Of a stretch of 64,000 nucleotides of DNA, positions 45,271 to 55,970 are shown piece after piece. The notes below the pieces were generated by a model. That model was given only the letters and a program-made list of their open reading frames with translations. It searched no databases and was not told the origin of the DNA. The stretch covers positions 51,236,758 to 51,300,757 of the forward strand of contig OX485805.1 of the NCBI GenBank assembly GCA_950295325.1, read 5' to 3'. The position numbers and the translations under genes are program-made. Position 1 is the first letter of the stretch, and each line of letters opens with the position of its first letter. Source of the DNA: Polytrichum commune. Lineage: Eukaryota > Streptophyta > Polytrichopsida > Polytrichales > Polytrichaceae.

Positions 45271-46870
45271 ACAACATCCATCTGTACAGAATTGTACAAA
45301 CAAACGGTGCTGATGATGGAAAGGGCGATCTTGAATTATGCTGAAAATTGAGATTTACGGCAATGATAGTTGCTCCTTATATGGGTACTACCTCTTGCAT
45401 CTGAGCTTATGACGATCCTGTTCTGTACAATACATGATGGGAGGATGGATGCTCATCATGGCGGTGTTCGTCACCACCACTTGTAAACATAAGTTTGGGC
45501 TGATCAAGGGCATAGCATAAATGCCCAAACCGGTTCCAAGGTGTACAGATAGCAATACCGGTCGATCCTCGGCCTGCAATGCACGCCCGATCTACTCTCT
45601 TTTTGGTAATTCCCGAGGTTTAAGGCTAGGGAGAGGTTTAAGTAGAAGGTAGGAGGAAGGATACTTCGATAGAACCAGGCTGAGCATCAGACTCCCTGTG
45701 CATAGGAGTGGAATCTATCTCTTGAAGCCACCCCAAAATCACTGCAAATCGAAGCACACAAGTGTAAATTTGACAAGCAGTGAGCAAATTCGAATCCAAA
45801 CTTTGGCAGTCCATTGTAACAATTATCTGCACAACATTCTGATTCGGCTCCCACTTTGTAAATTGCGTCTGATCCACATGATGTCTTTGGAAACAGGAGG
45901 TTCATATTTCTCTTTAGTCAGAGTTTGGCTCTTCACCCTCAATATCTTCCAGCTCTTAAGCCGAAGCACCTTATGTCCATCAGAAACCTCTAAATTCATA
46001 CTTCAACCCTGATTTCTAGTTGATTCACATCAACTAAAGTACTGAAATAATGCCTACTGTATGAAACATAGGGTTACAATTCCAATCTCTTAATAATGAT
46101 CGATAGTCAATCGTTAAGAGATGGAAAAGGTTGTTGAACTGTCAGTTGAATCCATACTGAAAGGAATCATCACCTAAAAGTTGACTTAGCACTTAAGAGA
46201 TACTAAACCATGAAAGGTATTTTTTAACACTGGCTTGACATTGAATGCTGGTCACTTGTATTTTGAGATGTCGTCCAGTGTCTGGGGAGATTTTTTGGGC
46301 ATAATCGGTCATTACATAATAAGTCACCTTGTTTTTTGTAGACTCTAATTGGGCCAAACTTGATGGTAATATATAGAAGAAAAGATTTCTATCTGAATAA
46401 AAAAACACAAGGAGATATTGGAAGTGCTCAGACATCACTTGGGTGAGCAACCACTTGTCATTGATTATTGCATTTTCAATTTCTCTTGCATGTTAACTTT
46501 GTCCTATGATTATCATAACAAGATGGATGTAGACATGAATATCAACTTAAGAGACAAGCATGAAAAAATTGTGCATTACTTTTTGTTGTACACATGCATA
46601 TTGTATAGTGCATATTACTTCAGTCTTTACGAATTCAAAAGAATGATCAATCTAATAGCATAAATAAGAATCTGTAATTTTTTAATAAAAACATAGCACA
46701 AGTAAATCACAAGTTGAAAGACAAATAATTCCAATCAAATGTAGAAAAATGGATAGCCAATGATGGTTATTGTTACCATTTACATTGCTTGCCTCATTCA
46801 ATGTGATGGAATTGTCTAGTCCTATACTAGCCAAAATGCCATTGTGTACATATATATATATATAGTTCCT
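45271..46870. other. NAC 3' UTR and following sequence, no other gene
   Basis: No strong AATAAA appears soon after the stop. A CATAAA variant near 45516 is a possible poly(A) signal. Open frames further on (45698-46012, 46193-46450) have no motif. Confidence 0.4.
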
Positions 46871-46871
46871 A

Positions 46872-48300
46872 CTACTTGGATTTAGTTGAATCTTGGGAAC
46901 AAATTCTGAAAGCACTTAATTGACGGGAAGGTGGGTCTACATTTGTGTAAGCGTCCCCACAATCCTCCATTACAATATCAAGGGGAAATTTGACATACAT
47001 TTCTAGCCCTTGGGCCTCAAATCCGGTCAGGTAACTAACAGGCATGCTCGGCTGCTTCATTTTTTTGTCTCCAAAATATGCTCTATCAAGGAAGGAAACT
47101 CCTCCCCCTTCCATTTCGGCCTCTCTTCCTAGGATTGCTCATGCTCCTTCTTTATCAACCTCTCCATCTTCTCTTTCTTTCTTTTGCTCCACTTCTTCCT
47201 CAACAACTCTCTCATCCTCCTCCTCTAAAGTTGGCTCGCTCCTTTTGTCTTGTTATTTTTCATCTTTGCCTCCTCCTTTCTTTCTTCTTCCTCCGGACCT
47301 CCTTATGGTCTCTTTCTTCATGTTTGTTGCCGACATTTCCATCTCCTACAGGGTCTTCGGCTTCAAGGAATACCTCCAGCCCTCGTTTTTGCTTAATTAG
47401 TTTCCTTGAAAACCACATCATGATGGAAGGGGTCTTTAATTATGCTAGCAGTGTTTCCAGTGACTTACTCCTTGCATGCAAATGGAGAGTGGTTTGTTGA
47501 TTTGCGACTTCGACATCAACCCTTATTGGTGTAGCAACTCCTTCCGCCGCTCCTGCTATAGTGGCATCCGCATTGGTGCTACCTTTGGTGATGGCTCCTC
47601 CAACATCAACTGAACACGTGTGAGGACCTAGTTGACACCAACATTTGTTGTTGCATTATTTGAGAATATTGTAGCACCTTTGGTTGTTGCCATGTCTTTA
47701 ATAACAACATTTGATGGTCTAGATGCCATCTCTAAGCCTTGATCCCCTGGCTGTCTTTATTGAGCCAACACTTTGTACACATGGCCTTTGTTTGCTACGT
47801 GTATGTTCTTGCCTTTACTTGAATGTTGTCTAGATTTTCTTCGGAGGACCCAACATGTCTTTTTGTCTAGGTTATCATCCTACCCTAGTGATGATGCAAA
47901 TCTTCGACCTATGGTTGCTTTATTTGTGGTGTCTATTCCTATGATCTCTCCAAGGGTTTGAATAATAGCATACACCTAATCATGATGCTCATTAGACAAA
48001 TCCTAAGTGAAATCCAAGTAGGAAAGGCTAGATTCGGCCATGAGTCCAAGGCCTCACCTTCCAACTCAAATGGGGGCACGAACCATCGTAAGGGTTACCT
48101 TGCAAACAATGAGCACCAAACGAGCCACTTTAGGCCGAGGTCCCACTGTTGGTGGGAGAAAGAGGCCCTCATAGGAGAGGCGGTGTTGCGACATCATGGG
48201 TCACTTGGCATATGGGCTTTGAACACGGAACCTGAGGCCTCCGGCACTTTGCTTACACCAAGTTCATCTGAAAGGCCATAGAAAAATGTGGGATTGAACT
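46872..48300 (-). pseudogene. Unrecognised minus-strand remnant, possibly retroelement gag
   Basis: The minus translation shows LSDELGVSKVPEASGSVFKA near 48270 and SHQQWDLGLKWLVWCSLFAR near 48130, then lysine/glutamate-rich stretches, and GFEAQGLEMYVKFPLDIVME near 47010. The plus-strand frames at 47044-47500 are Ser/Pro/Leu-rich antisense shadows. Charged low-complexity and order are gag-like, but no zinc knuckle is visible. Confidence 0.25.
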
Positions 48301-48453
48301 TAAGACCAAACTGAATCATGATTTGCTCAATAACAAACAAACAAAAAATGATTTAGATTGATATCTTGAAGGTATCTCTGAATTCATTTCTCTCAAGTTT
48401 CGAGGAGTCCTTTGGATGACAAACTAAAAACAATCACACAATAGAATAGTACA

Positions 48454-49825
48454 TCATAAATTTTGTGATACTTGAGGAACTGCTAATAGTTCTAATTGCA
48501 CTAATAGTAAGAGTTGCTTCAAATCCAAGCAAGATGATTGTCTAATTGTGGTTCTTAATAATATGACATAAGTTAATCGAGGTGCAAATATGTTTCGAAT
48601 ATCAACAATATCCTTGGTTGATATTGTAGCACCTTGTGATTTGAAGTCGGTCATTGCATATGCTAGATTTATTGGAAACGATGCTTTGTAATAGTATTGT
48701 TCATATGTGTTCTTGAGTTGGCAATTGTGACATTTTAAGAAAATCTACGTTGATGCACCTATGAGTTGAACAACCAATCGTTGTGACCACACCGTGGTTG
48801 TGTGTATGGACCAATGTTAATGTTGTGGTTGTACCGTTAACAATACGTTTTGCAACATTGACATTGGATGTAAACATAACAAGCGCACCTACAGGCTCAT
48901 GATGAAGTTGATCAAATTTTGTGTTAGTCAACCATGTCGATACATTGTGAGCTTCGGTTGCATTTGTATTAAGTATCACATGAATTCTTCCTCCTAGGGC
49001 AAAAATTGCTTTGAATATGGTGTCATTATCTACGGTGACATCTTCGTGGTGTGAACATAAGATTGTCGTGGTTACATCTATAAAGTCCGGGAGCATATCC
49101 TTCTCAATGAAACATGTGATGAATGTGTCTTCAATCTCTACTTCTGTAGGTGGTCGATGTCGTATTATATTTAGAAAATTGAGGTACATTGGGTCGGATG
49201 TATGCCAAACAAATGTTTGAAGCGTGTGTTGTTTGGCAGCTATCTAACATAGAACGAAAGTGATATGGCATACTTTATAATTGACATCTGGAACTTTAGG
49301 TGTGTGCATACATATCGCAGGTAGTTGGACAAGTTCCCCAACTAATAGCAACAACTTGTTGTAGAAAAAAGATGTGTCCGTAATGCAGGTTTTTTGTTTG
49401 AGGCATTGTTCCACTGCACACAACATAATACTAGTCATCATCGATATTTTGTCAATGATTATGATGTCTGCGTTCTTTAATTTAGTCAAAACGGAATTAG
49501 GTTCACGTAACACAAACAAATAGGCATGTGCAGGTATACAAAATACAGTGTGGACTTGAAAAATTTGGATGCAACTGCTCTTGTCGTTGTTGAAAAAATG
49601 ATGATTTTATTGTGATTTAATAAAAAATTGGCAATATATTTCACAAAAAAATGTTTTTTCACTTCCTGGAGTGCCTAAGAGAATGTATAGTCTTTGTGGA
49701 CCTTGAACAATGTTGTCCATAACATGTTGTTGTTTCTCAGTGAGCATCATATCTACAATATCAATATCGAACACGAGGTCATTAGGTATAGGTGCTCGTC
49801 TTGAATTCACTCTTGCATGATCCAA
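48454..49825 (-). pseudogene. Pif1-like Helitron helicase remnant
   Basis: The motifs in order are LTEKQQHVMDNIVQGPQRLY, Walker A as LGTPGSEKTFF (GSGKT expected, Gly to Glu), Walker B as IIIDKISMM (DE expected, Glu to Lys), LLLLVGELVQLPAI, a nearly intact 162-codon segment with LNIIRHRPPTEVEIEDTF and LCSHHEDVTVDND, VNGTTTTLTLV, and the C-terminal MTDFKSQGATI. Both nucleotide-binding motifs are damaged, so it is dead beyond its frameshifts. Confidence 0.85.
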
Positions 49826-50572
49826 TGAAGGAACTAAGACATGAATATCTTGTGGTATGTGTTCAGGTTTTAATTATGAATGGTCTTTAATAAGTTGCTC
49901 AAAAAGTTACGATCGTTTCTCTGTGTTTATGAGGTTGCGATGTGCATAATCCAATAATATCTCTTGAATGGTGTCGAAGTTCAAAATATTTCCACAATCT
50001 TGACATTCATGGATATAGCTTTTATTCTTTGGTATGTCAAAGAGAATATCATTTTCATTTTAAAAGGAAATGGTACGAAGGAGGATGTTGAAAAAAAACA
50101 ATCTCTAAATTGTTGGTTGGGTGGAAGTCTATGAATCTCATGACTTTATAGGTCTTGTATATGTGGAAACCAAGCATGTATTTCCCAAAAGATGACACGT
50201 TACATTGGCCATTTTTTTCCATGTCAAACCTCCCAGAAAAATGAGTCAATGTCATATCCTTGCATCCATATGGTATGTTACAATAAATATCAATAGGATG
50301 AAAACTCTTGATCTAGTGACTAGTCTTGTTAGTAGTGTTGGTGGCTTGGAACCGATGTATTTCATAGCAATGTTTTTTTGAATAATCCGTATTTGCAAAC
50401 ACACAAGCGTTGTTTCTGAAGGTGACACCAGTCTAGCTATTATAATAGTTGATATGAATTTAAGTTGTGTGTTAGAAGCTCCGTGAAGTCCCAATCATTT
50501 GGCATTCTTTTAGTATAAGTTTATGGATCCATGGGGCTCACATTCCAGTTCTTATTACAATAGATAGTACGA

Positions 50573-51057
50573 TCAATATGTTAAGTTTATACGTTGCGAA
50601 TTAAATGGGCACCCCATACCAACAAGAAGGATGCATGGGCATGTAATACTCCCACCTTTTAGTTTCGGGGTTGTACATTGTTTTTCTTCAATATGTGGTT
50701 TGGAAGGGAATCCATATTTGCAATTTTTGCAATTAGTTCTTTGTTGCCATTGAGAATTGCATGTATGCAATTGCTTTTTCATCATTATCCTGAATAAATT
50801 ATTTTGATATATGAGTCTATGGGCTCCAAAAATTCTCCAAAGGTTGTCTCAAAGACAGTTGATGTTATCGCCGTTATTTCATTGACTATTGATTCTTTGT
50901 CAACTTGGTTCACCCACAGAATCATATAGGCATGTATAGAGCCTCGCGACTGTAATTTGTATCGTATGAAGTATTGATCGATCGTACCCAAGATTTTGGG
51001 CCCATGTAACAAGATGTCATGCATGAATTTTTCAACACCTACATGAAATAAAGTCAT
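50573..51057 (-). pseudogene. Helitron Rep (HUH) remnant
   Basis: The segment YKLQSRGSIHAYMILWV matches the Helitron HUH motif context (usually RG.IHAHMILW). The second His of HUH is Tyr here, so the metal site would be broken. Downstream LHTCNSQW and CKNCKYGFPSKP match the Cys-rich motif that follows Rep in this group. Confidence 0.75.
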
Positions 51058-51913
51058 ACTTTTGAGTAGGCAATCTTTTCACGACATTGGTGGGTCTATT
51101 ATTTTTGCTATGTCCTCAATATCTCTTTTCAATAAAGAAAATATTTCGTGTACAGTTAAGATAAGAAAGAACTACAACATTTTAATTTTTCTACCATAAC
51201 GAACAAGTCTTATAAATGTGATTTTGTGCCAACGAGGGGTCCTTAGATTGATGCAGCTATATGGAAAGCTAAATCCATGCTGATAAAAAATATAACAGGT
51301 GATCATGCACCCTTTCAAATGTTTTGTTTTTATAATTCTTTTTGTGTCAATGACACCTCTATATAGGTTGACTTGTCATTTGACAAAGCTAAGGAGCTAT
51401 TGAAAACCATGGTTGCTAGCAAGGATGGTGGCACTACATCGTTGTTCCCAACAGATTGCACAATCCCAATCATATTGTCTAAACTTCTAATTCAACAAAC
51501 TTCCGATCCTTTGATATTCTGTCCAAAAAACGTGAGGTGATCATAAGTTTCTACACACTCATATGTAGGTAAGTAGACACAATATTCACCTTCTTTAGAA
51601 TCAATTATTTGGTTCTTTCTTGTTTCCATATTCATTGATATTTGTTCTTTGTAAAGACAATGGACATGTGTATATGTTAGACCATCCATACAACCACAAG
51701 ATAGGTATCGACAACATGCTCGAAGCCCTCCTCTCTAGATAAGAGAAGATTCAAAAAACTTCTACCCATTTTTAGAATATTTTGACATGACAATACTGTT
51801 CAATACGGCCAAAAAATATTTAGCAGATAGGAAGGAAAAACAACTCATTCGACAATATCAAAGTGAAGTAGGTCGAAGTTATAACATAATGAGAGGACGC
51901 CCATCCTCAGACC

Positions 51914-52408
51914 CCCAGGGAGTGCACTGTTCAAGTACTGTATTTATACACGTGGGTGCACAAAAGGGGTATTATTTAAAACAAGCATGTACAAAATGTA
52001 CGTACAAGAGACATATTGCTATTAAGCAAGAAGTAGATATACATGAGGCTATAGAAAAATATATGTAAAGTACGCATTACGCGTTTACGCGTTCAAGTTA
52101 GACATGGACCAAGAATCATGTGTTTTTTCATCCACTAAGTAACGACTTTATAACTAAAAATCCATGATTTGATATTATACATATAATAGGGCCATATTTT
52201 TGCATTTCCAAACATTTGTACACATGTTATATACAATTTCTGTATTTGTTTTTGGACCCTTGTGTATGTATGGAAATGTATTTTGAAGCAATGAGATTTG
52301 TAAGTATATTGCTTGATTTTAGCAAAAATAAAATGTATACAGGGGTATTTTAATAAGGGGCATGCACGCACGTGATGCTTGGTTTTAATGAATAGTGCAC
52401 ACCCTGGG
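51914..52408. mobile_element. hAT-like MITE, 495 bp, 8-bp TSD CTCAGACC
   Basis: The left terminus CCCAGGGAGTGCACTGTTCA and the reverse-complemented right terminus CCCAGGGTGTGCACTATTCA match at 18 of 20 bases. The direct repeat CTCAGACC lies at 51906-51913 and 52409-52416. Eight-bp duplications are typical of the hAT superfamily. The interior has no transposase; a 93-codon frame (51787-52068) crosses the left end and is not meaningful. Confidence 0.8.
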
Positions 52409-52419
52409 CTCAGACCCTT

Positions 52420-53675
52420 TGTATTGGACCATACGTAAATAGCAATTGAATAATAAATGACATATTTTGTTCATCATAATTTTTCAAGGGGTCTATATAT
52501 GTTGCACCTTTTGATCATATTTTTTCTTGCTTATGCGCAGTAGGTTTTATTATTTGTTTAGATCATTTTGAAAACTCGTGGGAGGATCATCTTCATTTTC
52601 AAACCCTAAACAAGTGTCCACATCCCTTGCATTGCAATTGAACTCAGATTATGTGTTTTCACCATTGCCAACTCCATTGCTAGGCTCTGGAATTTAATTT
52701 TCATACCAAATTTGTTAATGTTTTATCATGAATTTGCTAATTCAACATGAATTTTGAAAACAATAAAAGATCGAGAACAAAAAAAGCAATTGAATTACAC
52801 CCACACACCTACTCTTATATCAAAAGAGACATGCCTAATTCAATAATTTGTCTTAATTATACACCTATATTTGAGTGGTGCATGATTTGATGTGGGTACA
52901 CCAACTAGGCATGCTTTCAACAAAAGAAATTAGATTAAGTGCTCAAAACATCTTACTAAGACTCAATATAGTGAACATACTTGGAGAATCATTTAATGAG
53001 CATTCAATGAGCATGAGAATCTCCATTTTGATGATGAATATTCAAACCACCAAAAACCGTGAGGAAAGTGGCTCCGGCCTCAATTTAGATTTGCTAACCA
53101 TTTCATAACCTACTAATCGCATGTTTCAATCCAAGGAGAAATGGACTTGTCACAAAAATAACAACCATTTCAAAGCAATCTACCTTATTAATTATTGTTC
53201 ATCTAACACCCTACACATAGACCACTCTTCATAACTAAACCCTGGCTAGCTAGTCAACAATTTCTATAGATGAGGGAGATGACCGTCCTCCACATCCACT
53301 TCCCAAGTGCTTCAAATTCATCTCTCCACATTACCATTGCATGCTCCATGCACACTTCGAACACGCAACACAACACAATTACACAACACAAACATCACTC
53401 ATCTCCAACAAAAAGGAAGAAACAAAAGAAACAAACAAAACAAATGAAACTTTGCTCTTCACCATCTCATGTTCACCAAGTGCCGCCAATGCCATTCCCC
53501 TACCACCACCACCACCACCACCACCACAAATCTCCCCACACATATATTTGCAACCTCAAAAATCAAAATCGTTAGGGTTCATTATTACTACCGTTCCTAA
53601 AACCAAGGGGTTGAATTTAGACCAGATCGAGGGCAATATAGTTGTGTTTTTACCAAGAGAAGTTGAGTAGGCCAA
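52420..53675. other. No recognised gene; (CCA)n tract
   Basis: An ACC/CCA microsatellite at about 53501-53527 produces Pro/His-rich open frames (53270-53670). Nothing else is recognised. Confidence 0.4.
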
Positions 53676-53680
53676 CATAT

Positions 53681-55965
53681 TGTGAGCAAGAATCCCCCCA
53701 CCCTTGATTGCATCCTCGTCCGGCTGAAAAATCCTTTTCTCACAAATATTAGCTAGGTTAGTCATCATGTATGCTTCCATTCAAGTCAATTGAGGGGGAG
53801 TAGTGTCCATGACATCATTTTATTAAGACATACAAGCATTTACAAATACTTGAGTCACCTTACAATGTCAACACAACACTAAACCAAATGAATCACTCTC
53901 ATACCTTAGTTTAATTGCCCTACCCCTACATATCTAGCCATTGCGCCACTGCTTCACTCACACTCTCACTCTCTTGTTGACGATTCAAGCTCCACATCTA
54001 ACCAAACTTAGAGTCCTTCTAGCAAAACAAGGTTGAGCTTCGCTACCACTGCCAACCTAAAAAGAATGGTCATAGTTGTAACTTCAGCACCGGCTCCTAA
54101 AATTGTCTCAAGCTTATCCTTCTTCTTATCTGCTCATCCTCAATTTGGTCCTCCAATCACACTAAATTCCATGCCACAGTGTTGCCTCAAGGATGGCTCC
54201 AAAGCCATTGACCACAACTTGGAGAGTGTTGCCAAGAATCGATCTTTCCCTCCCCACAGAAAACGCTCCCCAACACGACACCAAAATTTGGAAGCCAATT
54301 TCATCACCTTCCGCAAGTACACGACCTTGAACAAGACTTGCCAGGTTGTCATTTGATACCACCGTCGCTAAGAATGAGGTGTGTATTGTCTTGGATCGCT
54401 CTCACAATCTTGTCCTCCGTGTGCTAGTGTCTCCTCTGTAGTGGTCCGCGAGAGGATTTCACTCCACTATCCTTGGTTTATTACTAGTCTTACGCTTTCA
54501 GAGGTTGGGAGACTTCTTATTGGGAGTGGGTGGTGCAGTTATATAACAATTGGGAGCAGGCACCTACTTCCTTGTTCTGAAAGTGATTCATTGCCCATGC
54601 TCACAAACTCAAGCGGTTGAGGCATGATTTCCAAGAAGTGTCAAGTAATTGATGTGCATTCAGCTACCTCATCTACTGAGAGAAAACATTTCTTCACATC
54701 ATGACTCGCTAACTTCCTCATCTAATGGTTTTCTTGGACTTGCAAGGGGTGTACTACTTTAATTTTGTTAGTCCTTCATTGCAGGCTGAATACTTACCTC
54801 TTGAACACCAGCTTCCTCCTCATAAGTCGTCACCTATGTTCAACACTAGGGGAACTCTGCGGAGAGAGGTTGAATATTTTACTACTCACTAAACGCCCAA
54901 TTCTACTACTAGACATTCCAGAGATTTGAGCCAACCAGGTGCTGCATATTGGTTCCTTCTACTTGTTCAATTAGGATTTAAAGAACCACAAAGACGCTCT
55001 CAGAGATGAAGTGCTAATTGGTTGTAGCACTAGATCTGTGGACTGTGTGCACCATTCAAAATGACGCGATGCCCACTTTGTGTGCTCTAGCATCGACAGG
55101 CTAACCCGGACATGTTACTTTGTCCATCATCCTTGCAATACGCAGATCAGCTTACGCATAATTTCCCCAAAATGTCTACCACACTCTCAGGTTGTTACAC
55201 ATCACCATTTATTGGTGCACAAAGTCAACCACCAGAATAACAACCTCCTAACTCGCATGACAGTCTCATCCAAAGAATTGCAACATTGGCTCTCTTGGGT
55301 GACGAGCACAACGCCATTAGCTTCCAACCTTATGGGGATTCAGATGCGTTCTCCGATCCATACCGGCCATTGCCTGGCACTGTCAACACCCTTCTTGCTT
55401 TCTCTCTCCCCTACTTCCCCTACCTAACTTGTGCATCCCCCCTTCTCCCTAGAATATTGAAAACCCTACCGATCTGACTTTCCCCACCTAACTCGTCATT
55501 GGTGTCCACTTCTTCGCCCAACTTCCTCAAAGAGAACACCTCAATTCTCACAACATTGCATCACTCACCCACATACCCCAGTTTCCACAATCTATCCAAC
55601 GCATACTACAACAACACTACTACTTCCACGCTCCACACCACGGCAAAGTATTTGTGCTTCTCCTCTCTCCCTCCTTTACTTGCCTAGCAGCTCACCCAAT
55701 GAGCCTCTCTTCTCTGGCTCCTGAGACCCCTCCAACTCCATTTTTTTTCCTGTGCTACCTAGCATCTTGGGGCAACCCAAAGAATAAAAACGAGCTCTTT
55801 CCTTTTCTTCACCCTTATCCTTCTTTCTCTTTTATTTTTAGCATAACTTAACTTTTAGTTGCCCTTACCGTTCTAATGTCCTTCCCATTTTTAATTATGT
55901 TTTTCACCCCTAGATTACATTGTCTTTAAATCAATTAGGCATGGGGGCACAATCATGGGCTCACA
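53681..55965 (-). mobile_element. LTR-like element D, 2285 bp, minus strand, TSD CATAT/CATAC
   Basis: On the minus strand it begins TGTGAGCCCATGATTGTGCC (from 55965) and ends GGGGGATTCTTGCTCACA at 53681. Flanks are CATAT (53676-53680) and CATAC (55966-55970), one mismatch. The right-end block CCGGACGAGG...AAGGGTGGGG parallels that of A-C. An AATAAA (minus) lies at 53819-53824, 138 bp from the end as in A and C, and a TAAAAATAAAAGAG promoter-like word lies about 125 bp from the start. No coding remains. It is the oldest or most diverged copy by eye. Confidence 0.75.
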
Positions 55966-55970
55966 CATAC

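Larger units (their letters stand above)
48454..51700 (-). mobile_element. Helitron remnant (Rep/Pif1-like helicase)
   Basis: Reading leftward on the minus strand there is a Rep part (51057-50573) and a full-span Pif1-type helicase (49825-48454), the RepHel order of autonomous Helitrons. Many stops and frameshifts separate the parts. A frame at 51689-51492 (TYECVETYDHLTFFGQNIKG) may be the N-terminal part. I did not find the TC start or the hairpin plus CTRR 3' end, so the boundaries are those of coding remains. Confidence 0.8.

Noticed and set aside
47044-47500. Plus-strand ORFs of 118 and 140 codons
   Set aside because: Ser/Leu/Pro-rich translations of a CT-rich antisense strand; the minus strand looks more protein-like.
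53270-53670. Two ORFs of about 100 codons with poly-Pro or poly-His
   Set aside because: They are produced by the CCA microsatellite near 53501-53527.
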